DNA from: Desulfoluna limicola
GTDB taxonomy: Bacteria > Desulfobacterota > Desulfobacteria > Desulfobacterales > Desulfolunaceae
NCBI RefSeq assembly: GCF_021654575.1
Contig: NZ_AP024488.1
Coordinates: forward strand, 3,495,501-3,559,500
Reading direction: 5' to 3'
Length of the DNA: 64,000 bases
The translations under genes were made by a program, and so were the position numbers. Under the pieces are notes generated by a model that was not told the origin of the DNA, did no database searches, and worked only from the letters and a program-made list of their open reading frames with translations. This document shows, piece after piece, positions 50,635-57,876 of this stretch. The stretch's first letter is position 1; each line of letters begins with the position of its first letter.

Positions 50635-51012
50635 TTAGACTGCGAAAATCGCTTCGATTTCGATGGCTGCTCCAAGGGGAAGCGCACCCACCTGAAAGGC
50701 ACTGCGAGCCGGAAAGGGCTCTTTGAAGTACTCGGCATACACCTTGTTGGCTTCCGCAAAGTCGGCAATGTCCGCGAGGAACACAGTCACTTTTACAGCC
50801 TTGTCAAGGGAGCTGCCGCCAGCTTCGGCCACGGCCTTGAGGTTCTCAAGGGCACGGGTCGCCTTGTCGGCAATAGTGCCCTCAACCATGGTTCCGGTGG
50901 CAGGATCAATGGGAAGGCATCCTGAGGCAAAAACAAACCCGCCGGAAACGATCCCCTGAGAGTAGGGGCCGACGGCTGCGGGTGCATTGGGCGTTTGAAT
51001 CGGCTTGGTCAT
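50635..51012 (-). CDS. ridA: RidA family 2-iminobutanoate/2-iminopropanoate deaminase
   Basis: A 125-residue trimeric enzyme. PNAPAAVGPYSQGIVSGGFVF, KVTVFLADIADFAEANKVY and the active-site loop PARSAFQVGALPLGAAIEIE, with the catalytic Arg in PARSAFQV. It hydrolyses reactive 2-aminoacrylate and imines to keto acids. The neighbouring PLP lyase yields 2-aminoacrylate, so the pairing makes biochemical sense. AGGTAATC precedes ATG 51012. A palindromic operator lies 80 bases upstream. First gene of the minus-strand unit. Confidence 0.94.
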   Translation of the reverse strand: MTKPIQTPNAPAAVGPYSQGIVSGGFVFASGCLPIDPATGTMVEGTIADKATRALENLKAVAEAGGSSLDKAVKVTVFLADIADFAEANKVYAEYFKEPFPARSAFQVGALPLGAAIEIEAIFAV

Positions 51013-51091
51013 AATACGTGATTACCTTTTATGTGGGTTTGAATGTCTGTCGCTGGAATGACCAGAGGATGCCACCTCTATGTGTCCATTC

Positions 51092-51107
51092 CAAATGTCG
51101 ACATTTG
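51092..51107. promoter_or_regulatory. Palindromic operator upstream of ridA
   Basis: CAAATGTCGACATTTG is a perfect 16-bp palindrome 80 bases upstream of the ridA start. It has the TGT-N2-ACA core typical of FCD-type GntR sites, so the GntR protein encoded at 48.3 kb is the likely binder (inference). Confidence 0.6.
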
Positions 51108-51598
51108 ACATGTATTATGTTTTAAAAACCTCGCGAGCATCTTGTCAAACGTTTTTTTCGACGCATTCCTTCAAAAACATGACAACCCCCTTAGCTGCAG
51201 GCATTTCCACTCTTTATTAAATTTTATGCACCAATTTCTCTTTATTCATCAGCGCCAACAAAACCCGGCAGACCACCGGCATACTACCTCATTATATTCA
51301 AGTGGTTACATACCAACTGTGCAGAACCGAAACCTGCCACGCCCCCCGTCAACCTTAGACGGTTCCCCCCTTGACAATCCTTTGTCGTCACAAAGGTCCC
51401 GCCTGCTGGCCGCCGACCGACCCAATCTCACCGCTGACCGTAGCACAGGTATAATTGTTATATTTCGGCTTGATAGACCACATAAATGGTGTTAATTTAA
51501 CACTGTTCATTTTATTATTTCGGCATACCGACCTGAACTCGAAGAGTGGCATCCGTGGTGTCATAAAGCTCACCACACCCCTGAAACAAAAGGCCCCC
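51108..51598. other. Intergenic region between ridA and the TetR gene
   Basis: Holds the divergent promoters and the TetR operator. An upstream extension of the TetR frame to 51455 exists but has no ribosome site. No other gene seen. Confidence 0.5.
51489..51503. promoter_or_regulatory. Probable TetR operator
   Basis: GTGTTAATTTAACAC is a perfect 15-bp palindrome 96 bases upstream of the TetR start, embedded in AT-rich promoter-like sequence. Confidence 0.6.
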
Positions 51599-52219
51599 AT
51601 GCCCAGAGAAGCCCGCACCTCAGAAATCGTCAACACAGAAAAACAACGTATTCTCTCCGTGGCCGCCGAGATCATCCGCACCCACGGGTTCGAGGCCCTC
51701 TCCATGCGCCGCCTCGCACGAGAGGTCGGCATGACCGCCGCCAACCTTTATAACTACGTCTCCGGCAAAGACCAGATCTACCTTGAAATCCAGCAGAAGG
51801 GGTTCAACCTGCTTAAAAGCATCGTCAAACGAGCGACGGATGCCCCTGGAACGCCTGAAGAAAAGGTGCGCGCATCCGCCATGGCCTACATTCAATTCGC
51901 CCTTGCCAACCCCGACCTATATAAAGTGATGTTCGCCGTCGACACCCCGAAGTACGCAGACTACCATGGCACCGAGGCCGAGGGCATCGCCCTCGCCGAA
52001 AAAAATGCGGGCCTTGCCGTTCTTGATGCCGCCAAAGAAGCGGTCCGACAAACCGATCCGACCCAGAGCGAAGAGACCCTCCACAATAAAGTCCTCTTCC
52101 TCTGGAGCACCCTCCACGGCATTGCCAACCTCCTGCTCAGCCGAATCCTCCAGGAGGTCACCGACGACACAGAGTCCTACATCGCCTACGCTGTGGATCG
52201 CCTGGTCGGAACGTCATAA
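51599..52219 (+). CDS. TetR family transcription regulator
   Basis: A 206-residue repressor. N-terminal helix-turn-helix: KQRILSVAAEIIRTHGFEALSMRRLAREVGMTAANLYNYVSGKDQIYLEI (core MRRLAREVGMTAANLYNY). The C-terminal ligand-binding half (about 75-206) resembles the TetR_C_33 type with FALANPDLYKVMF. ATG 51599 is the start of the conserved region; AAAAGG lies upstream. The gene heads toward the glycyl radical enzyme gene 485 bases downstream, with repeats between them, and may control it (inference). Confidence 0.88.
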   Translation: MPREARTSEIVNTEKQRILSVAAEIIRTHGFEALSMRRLAREVGMTAANLYNYVSGKDQIYLEIQQKGFNLLKSIVKRATDAPGTPEEKVRASAMAYIQFALANPDLYKVMFAVDTPKYADYHGTEAEGIALAEKNAGLAVLDAAKEAVRQTDPTQSEETLHNKVLFLWSTLHGIANLLLSRILQEVTDDTESYIAYAVDRLVGTS

Positions 52220-52225
52220 ACAACT

Positions 52226-52414
52226 GCCTCCGGCGGCGAGGTGTGCCACCTCGAAAGCAGGTTGCGGATGCGTTTTGCCCCTCATTCCTCGGGTCAAATC
52301 ACATCCACATTTGATTTGTGATTAACCAGATAGCCTGTATCAAGGCCTGTTTGTCCAACGTTTCAAAAGCCTGGTCCCCGGCAGGGCCGCCGGAGGCATA
52401 AGCTGAGTTGTTAC
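52226..52414. repeat. Repeat element after the TetR gene
   Basis: Starts GCCTCCGGCGGCGAGGTGTGCCACCTCG and ends GCCGCCGGAGGC...AGCTGAGTTGTTAC, one clear terminal motif. Internal order (CTCATTCCTCGGGTCAAATCACATCC, CCTGTTTGTCCAACG) copies the element at 17696-17925. Confidence 0.78.
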
Positions 52415-52460
52415 TCCTGATTCTTTGTACGGGATCCTGATGGGAAAATAGAAAACAGCC

Positions 52461-52556
52461 TCAATCCCGCAGGGTGCACTTGCGCACCCTTTTGCTGGTA
52501 AAACCACCGGGATTGGGTTTCCCTGACGGTGCGCAAGCGTACCCTCAACTCGAAGG
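52461..52556 (+). other. Structured region upstream of the glycyl radical enzyme
   Basis: Outer arms CAATCCCG/CGGGATTG (52462-52469, 52508-52515) enclose the hairpin AGGGTGC...GCACCCT and a GGTAAAACC mini-hairpin; a further hairpin GGTGCGCAAGCGTACC follows. It could be a three-way RNA junction in the enzyme's leader, or another repeat. Confidence 0.45.
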
Positions 52557-52584
52557 AGCCTGAAGCACCCCAGCGCTTATTCAC

Positions 52585-52684
52585 GGGCCCTGTCCGTCAG
52601 CGAATGTGATCGACCTGAGGAACGAAGGTCGGGAGCATTCGCCTTATGGGGTGCAGGGGATCATCCCCTGCCCGCCGGAGTTAT
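52585..52684. repeat. Repeat directly upstream of the glycyl radical enzyme gene
   Basis: GCCCTGTCCGTCAGCGAATGTGATCG, CGAAGGTCGGGAGCATTCGCC, the CAGGGGATCATCCCCTG hairpin and CCGCCGGAG, ending just before the AAGGAG ribosome site. Copies at 21471, 22088 and 29533. Confidence 0.8.
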
Positions 52685-52704
52685 TTCTTTAATAAGGAGC
52701 CGTC

Positions 52705-55695
52705 ATGTCTGGAACATCGTTTTTGGGTCGTGTTGTCACGCCGAATCGACTGACACGTATGGTGTTAAAGGGGCTTGCTTTGGCCATCCGTGTGCTGCCT
52801 CACCTGCGGGGCAAGCTCAGGTCGCCTGAGGGATGGATTGATTTCAGCGTGGGGGTGACGACGGAGAGCGGAAGTGTGAGTCAGGCTCTGGTGTTCCGGA
52901 ATGGGAGGTGCCGGGTGGTGGCGCCAGTTCCTGCTGGTGTGGATGCCTGCCTCACGGCACGGGACGAGAAGAGCCTGGCAGAGCTTGCCCTCCTGCCTCC
53001 CAACGAGGTGATGGTCATGATGCTGAAGAACCGCATCCGAACCTCGGGCAACCTTGCGTACATCCAACTGGCCAATCGGCTGGTGGCATTGCTGGCGGGG
53101 CCCTGGCAGATGCGGGCCATGGAAAAGGCGGCGGCCCTTTCGGCCATGGCGCTTCTTGGTGACTCCAGTCCAGACGGGCCCCCCGGGCATGTTGAGCTCA
53201 CCGAGCGAAACAGGCGCCACCTCACGGCCGATGCCAGCAAGGATACCGGTGTGGGCCACCTCCACGACCCCTACCTGTCCGCATGGAATTTAAGCGATTT
53301 CCCCCGCATCGAGACCCTTCTGACACGCCACCTGACAGGGCGACCACGCATCTGTTCAGAGCGGGCGGTTGCCCTGACGGACTGGCACCGCAGCAACGGA
53401 TATGAGGCCAGGCACGACGGAACCCCCTGGCATCCTGTTGAGAGGCAGGGGCGTGCCCTTGGCCACGTCCTCAGAAGCAAAAAGCCCGTCATCGCAGACG
53501 ACCAGCTCCTGGCCGGCACCACCACCTCGGACCCTGTCTGCGGGGTGATCATCTACCCCGATGCCCACGGCACCTCCATCTGGGGTGAGCTGGACACCGT
53601 CCATCGCCGCCAGCTCAACCCGTATGACATCTCGCCTGCCGTCAAAAAAGAGCTCCACGATCTCTTCCCCTACTGGGTTGACCGGAACTTCCGGGAACAG
53701 GCACGAAAACGCCTCCAGGATCTCACGCCCCTTGACATCGACGAAAAGTGGGTGGCCTACTTCTGCTGGAAATCCGTGGGGGTGTCCCACACGGCCCCTG
53801 ACTTTCCGGCCATCCTCGCCCTCGGCACCTCGGGGCTGCGTCAAAAGATCAGGCAACGGGAAGAGGACCCCTGCCTGAACGGGGAGCAATCCCGCACCCT
53901 TTTCGGCATGACGCAGATGCTCGAGGGGCTGGAGGCGTATTCCGATGCCCTCTCCGTGGAGGCAGCACAGCAAGCGGCCGCGGAAACGGACCCGGCGAGA
54001 AAATCGGAGCTCACCCGCCTTTCCCACATCTGCTCACGGGTTCCAAGGAACCCGGCAACCACCCTCCATGAGGCCCTTCAGAGCATCTGGGTCACCTGGA
54101 TCGGTCTTCATATGGAAAACACCGACACCGGCCTCTCCATCGGTCGCCTCGACCAGCTGCTCCAGCCCTTCTTCCAGTCGGACATGCAAGGGTGTTCTTC
54201 AAAAGCTGAACAAGACGCCACGATCAAGGATGCCATGGAGCTCTGCTGCGCCTTCTTCCTCCGCCTCACCGATCACATGCCCATGAGCCCGGACATCGGC
54301 AACTACCTCTTCGGCGGGTCTCCATCTGACCAGGCAATCACCCTGGGTGGGGTCACCCCCGATGGGGAAGACGCAGTCTGTGACATGACCTACCTGCTTC
54401 TCAAAGTCACCGAAATGCTCTCCATCCACGACCCCAACCTCAACGCACGGATCCACCCGGATAAAAACAGCGACACCTACATCAAGCGCCTCTGTGAGGT
54501 GAACTACACCACCGGGGCCACCCCCTCCCTGCACAACGACCTGGCCGTTGCCGCCTCCCTTGCCAAACACGGCTACCCAGAACACCACGCCAACGACTGG
54601 TGCGCCATCGGTTGCGTGGAACCCACCCTCACCGGCCGCCATGCAGGCCACACCGGCTCCATTCTCATGAACCTCGTGGCAGGCCTTGAGATGGCCCTTC
54701 ACAACGGGACCCACCCCCTCATCGGGACGCAGCTCGGCCCCCGAACCGGCCCCCCCGATACCTTCACGAGCTTTGACGCCTTCTTCGACGCCTGGAAAAC
54801 CCAGCAGCGCTTTCTCATCGAAAACGCCGTCACCTTAAACAACACCTACGCAGCGCTCCACGCCGAGATGCGCCCCACCCCCCTCTTAAGCGTTCTCATG
54901 GACGGCTGCCTCAACATGGCCCAAGACATCACCCAGGGGGGCGCCCGGTACAACAGCTCAGGATCGTCCAACATCGGCCTCGCCGACGTTACAGACTCCC
55001 TCATGGCCGTGAAAAAACTTGTCTTCGACGACAAACGCATCACCCTTGATGAATTCAGAGAGGCCATCGATACCGAGTTCGCCGAAACGCCCCGGATCCG
55101 CGAACTGGTTCGCAATCATGTGCCCCTTTTTGGCTCCGGGAATGACGAAGCCGTCCACCTCTGCAACGACATCACCCATTTTTTAAGCACCACCTACCAC
55201 GGCTTCACCAACCACCGCGGCGGGCCCTACACCTGCGGTTTCTGGTCCATGAGCCAGCACGTCGCCTACGGAACCCTCTCGGGCACCCTCCCCTCCGGAC
55301 GCCTCGCCGGCAAAGCCTTCACCCCCGGCCTCACCCCGGTGCCCCACGCCTCCACCAACTACCTCGACTTCATCTCCGATGTGGCAAAACTCAACCCCGT
55401 CCACATGGACAACAACATCGCCTTCAACGTCAAACTCGTCCCAAAAGCCGGGGAAGACCGCCGAAAAATCATCGACACCATGGCCGCTTACGTAAAAACC
55501 TACATAACCTTGGGCGGCATGCAGATGCAGTTCAACGTGGTGGACTCCCGAACCCTGAAAGACGCCATGGCTCACCCCGAAAACTACCCCAACCTCATCG
55601 TCCGCATCTCCGGCTACAACGCCTACTTCGTCCGCCTCAACCACGCCCAGCAAATCGAACTCATCGAACGGGCGGAGTATGGGATGGTGGGCTGA
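52705..55695 (+). CDS. Glycyl radical enzyme with N-terminal SCP2 lipid-binding domain
   Basis: A 996-residue protein with an unusual architecture. Residues about 40-145 look like an SCP2 sterol-carrier domain (ALVFRNGRCRV; ACLTARDEKSLAEL; NRIRTSGNLAYIQLANRL). A pyruvate formate-lyase-like barrel follows (RPRICSERAVALTD, about 215). The thiyl-radical Cys is C637 in AIGCVEP, with the acid E639 as in glycerol/diol dehydratases and choline lyase. QGGARYNSSG and SGRLAGKAFTPG are family motifs. The C-terminal glycyl radical is G970 in RISGYNAYF. AAGGAG precedes ATG. CxE argues for a dehydratase or lyase rather than a formate lyase or a fumarate-adding enzyme; a hydrophobic substrate is inferred from SCP2. 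No activase gene is next to it. Confidence 0.88.
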   Translation: MSGTSFLGRVVTPNRLTRMVLKGLALAIRVLPHLRGKLRSPEGWIDFSVGVTTESGSVSQALVFRNGRCRVVAPVPAGVDACLTARDEKSLAELALLPPNEVMVMMLKNRIRTSGNLAYIQLANRLVALLAGPWQMRAMEKAAALSAMALLGDSSPDGPPGHVELTERNRRHLTADASKDTGVGHLHDPYLSAWNLSDFPRIETLLTRHLTGRPRICSERAVALTDWHRSNGYEARHDGTPWHPVERQGRALGHVLRSKKPVIADDQLLAGTTTSDPVCGVIIYPDAHGTSIWGELDTVHRRQLNPYDISPAVKKELHDLFPYWVDRNFREQARKRLQDLTPLDIDEKWVAYFCWKSVGVSHTAPDFPAILALGTSGLRQKIRQREEDPCLNGEQSRTLFGMTQMLEGLEAYSDALSVEAAQQAAAETDPARKSELTRLSHICSRVPRNPATTLHEALQSIWVTWIGLHMENTDTGLSIGRLDQLLQPFFQSDMQGCSSKAEQDATIKDAMELCCAFFLRLTDHMPMSPDIGNYLFGGSPSDQAITLGGVTPDGEDAVCDMTYLLLKVTEMLSIHDPNLNARIHPDKNSDTYIKRLCEVNYTTGATPSLHNDLAVAASLAKHGYPEHHANDWCAIGCVEPTLTGRHAGHTGSILMNLVAGLEMALHNGTHPLIGTQLGPRTGPPDTFTSFDAFFDAWKTQQRFLIENAVTLNNTYAALHAEMRPTPLLSVLMDGCLNMAQDITQGGARYNSSGSSNIGLADVTDSLMAVKKLVFDDKRITLDEFREAIDTEFAETPRIRELVRNHVPLFGSGNDEAVHLCNDITHFLSTTYHGFTNHRGGPYTCGFWSMSQHVAYGTLSGTLPSGRLAGKAFTPGLTPVPHASTNYLDFISDVAKLNPVHMDNNIAFNVKLVPKAGEDRRKIIDTMAAYVKTYITLGGMQMQFNVVDSRTLKDAMAHPENYPNLIVRISGYNAYFVRLNHAQQIELIERAEYGMVG

Positions 55696-55702
55696 AAGGG
55701 CG

Positions 55703-55810
55703 TGCCTCCGGCGGGCAGGGGCTGTGCCCCTGCACCCCAGGTTTGCAAATGCTCCCAGCCCTCGTTCCTCGAGCTGATCACATTCGCTGACGGGCTTCGC
55801 CCGTGGATAA
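55703..55810. repeat. Repeat after the glycyl radical enzyme gene
   Basis: GCCTCCGGCGGGCAGGGG...CCCCTGCACCCC, CCTCGTTCCTCGAGCTGATC, CATTCGCTGACGGGC...GCCCG: an inverted copy of the unit upstream of the same gene, so this gene is flanked by inverted repeat units. Confidence 0.8.
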
Positions 55811-55929
55811 TTGATTTACATTGAATCATCCGTATCGGCATTTCAGACATCATGCATGAGTTCACCTTACGAATCTAATGACTGACGACAAGCTGATATT
55901 GCAACCGCTCGTTCTGGGGTGAATGGGTG

Positions 55930-56040
55930 AGATAAAAGCCCGCGGCGAACGCCCTTGCGATTTGGACCGAGGTACGAGGGACAAAGCGCAAGGGCAATAA
56001 GCTTTCGAGGTGGCTCACCTCGCCGCCGGAGGCATGCTTT
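55930..56040. repeat. Repeat upstream of the ABC exporter genes
   Basis: GCCCTTGCGATTTGGACCGAGG..., AGGTGGCTCACCTCGCCGCCGGAGGC: variant modules of the same family. Confidence 0.7.
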
Positions 56041-56127
56041 TCCTCCCTCTACCTTGACTTCCCGGAATTTTGGGACCATCTTGATCAGTGAAGCACCTCA
56101 CAAGAGACCTCATTCCGTGGATGCGCC

Positions 56128-57876
56128 ATGACTGCTTTTGCTCTGATCCGACCTTACTTCCGTGAGAACCTGCGCCGCATTGCCTTGGGATTGCTGTTTC
56201 TTCTTTGCGTGGACGCCCTCCAGCTCTTCATCCCCCGCATCATCAAGCATGCCGTGGACTCCCTCACAGACGGCACGGCCACCTCCCTCTTCCTTGCCAG
56301 GGACGGCGGACTGATTGTCGGGTTTGCCCTTCTCATCGGTGTTTTCCGGTTTGGCTGGCGTCATTGCCTCATCGGTACCTCCCGGTACGTGGAAAGAGGC
56401 ATTCGAGATGACCTGCACTCCCACTTGCTCACCCTTGATGCCCGCTACTTCGACACCACCCGCACCGGCGACCTCATGAGTCACGCTACCAATGACATCA
56501 CCAACATCCGCATGGCCACCGGTATGGGCATCGTCGCTGTCACCGACGCCGTGATGCTGGGCGGTGCGGCCATCGGGTTCATGGCCTGGATTCATCCGGG
56601 GCTGGCCATGATGGCCATGATTCCCATGCCGTTCATCGTGCTCAGCACCCGATTTTTCGGCAAGCGGATGCACGCACGCCACAAAGAGGTGCAGGAGGGC
56701 CTTGCCGGAATCACCGAGCATGTGCGGGAAGCGGTGGATGGCATTCAGGTGGTGAAGGTCTTCGGCAGGGGAGACCAGGTGGACGGCAGACTCCGTGCGC
56801 TCTCCAGAGATTATGTCCGGAGGAACCTTAAACTGGCGCGGGTAACGGGAAGCCTCATGCCGCTTATGATTTTTCTCTCCGGCACCGGCACCGCCATCGT
56901 CGTCGGGTATGGTGGCAGGCTCACCATCGCCGGGAACATCTCTCCCGGAGACTTCGTGGCCTTTATCAGCTACCTGGGGCTTCTTACCTGGCCCATGATG
57001 GCCATGGGCTGGCTCACCAACCTCATTCAACGGGGCAAAGCCTCCCTTGACAGGCTGGCCGTGATCTTCGAGCAGGCCCCCACCGTGGCCGAGGCCGAAA
57101 CGCCCATCCCGCTGGCCGAGGTTACCGGCCGTTTTGATGTCGATGATGTTGCCTTCGCTTTTGAGGGCGCGCGCCCCGTTCTCGAGGAGATATCCCTGTC
57201 CATCAACGGAGGGGGAAGCTTAGGCATCGTGGGGCCACCGGGAAGCGGAAAAACGGCGCTACTCTCCCTGCTGGTGAGGCTCTACGACCCCACAAGTGGA
57301 TCGATCCGACTGGACGGTGTGCCCCTTTCCGACATCCGGATAAAAGATCTCAGGCGACACATCCGGTTCATGCCCCAGGAGCCCTGGCTCTTCTCCGGCT
57401 CCATTGAAGAGAACATCTGCGGCCTCGACACCACGGCTGCCCCGGAAAAGCTGCAACAAACCATTGAAGCGGCAAGCCTTGCATCCACCATCAACGACTT
57501 TAAAGATGGGCTTCACACCATTGTCGGTGAAAAAGGCGTGATGCTCTCCGGTGGCCAGAAACAACGGGTGGCCCTGGCCCGGGCCCTGTACGACCCGGCA
57601 CCCATCCTGATTCTGGATGATCCCATCAGCCAGGTAGACACCCGCACGGCCCACCACATATTGGGCGCTCTCTTTGGCCGGACAGACCAGACCCTTGTCA
57701 TCGCCTCCCACCGATTTGCCGCCATCCGATCCTGTGATGACATCCTCGTCATGGAAGAGGGGCGCATCCGGGCACGGGGCAACCACGATACACTGGTGGA
57801 AACCGATGCCTACTACCGGGAGACGTGGCGTCTCCAGAGCCTGGCCATGGAGATTGAGGAGGCGGACCATGCGTAA
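56128..57876 (+). CDS. ABC exporter half-transporter, degenerate-Walker-B subunit
   Basis: A 582-residue membrane protein: six helices in about residues 15-300, then a nucleotide-binding domain. Walker A GPPGSGKT, Q-loop MPQEPWLFSG, signature LSGGQKQR, Walker B ILILDDP with Asp instead of the catalytic Glu, H-loop IASHRF. The missing glutamate marks the non-catalytic half of heterodimeric exporters (TM287/288, MdlAB type). Its intact LSGGQ completes the active site of the partner encoded next, with which it overlaps by eight bases. Substrate unknown: lipids, drugs or peptides. ATG 56128 has weak ribosome site sequence upstream. Confidence 0.9.
   Translation: MTAFALIRPYFRENLRRIALGLLFLLCVDALQLFIPRIIKHAVDSLTDGTATSLFLARDGGLIVGFALLIGVFRFGWRHCLIGTSRYVERGIRDDLHSHLLTLDARYFDTTRTGDLMSHATNDITNIRMATGMGIVAVTDAVMLGGAAIGFMAWIHPGLAMMAMIPMPFIVLSTRFFGKRMHARHKEVQEGLAGITEHVREAVDGIQVVKVFGRGDQVDGRLRALSRDYVRRNLKLARVTGSLMPLMIFLSGTGTAIVVGYGGRLTIAGNISPGDFVAFISYLGLLTWPMMAMGWLTNLIQRGKASLDRLAVIFEQAPTVAEAETPIPLAEVTGRFDVDDVAFAFEGARPVLEEISLSINGGGSLGIVGPPGSGKTALLSLLVRLYDPTSGSIRLDGVPLSDIRIKDLRRHIRFMPQEPWLFSGSIEENICGLDTTAAPEKLQQTIEAASLASTINDFKDGLHTIVGEKGVMLSGGQKQRVALARALYDPAPILILDDPISQVDTRTAHHILGALFGRTDQTLVIASHRFAAIRSCDDILVMEEGRIRARGNHDTLVETDAYYRETWRLQSLAMEIEEADHA

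Noticed and set aside
52705..55695. Alkyl/benzylsuccinate synthase
   Set aside because: The active site has Cys followed by V-E-P (CxE), typical of dehydratase/lyase members rather than fumarate-adding enzymes, and no small subunits are encoded nearby.
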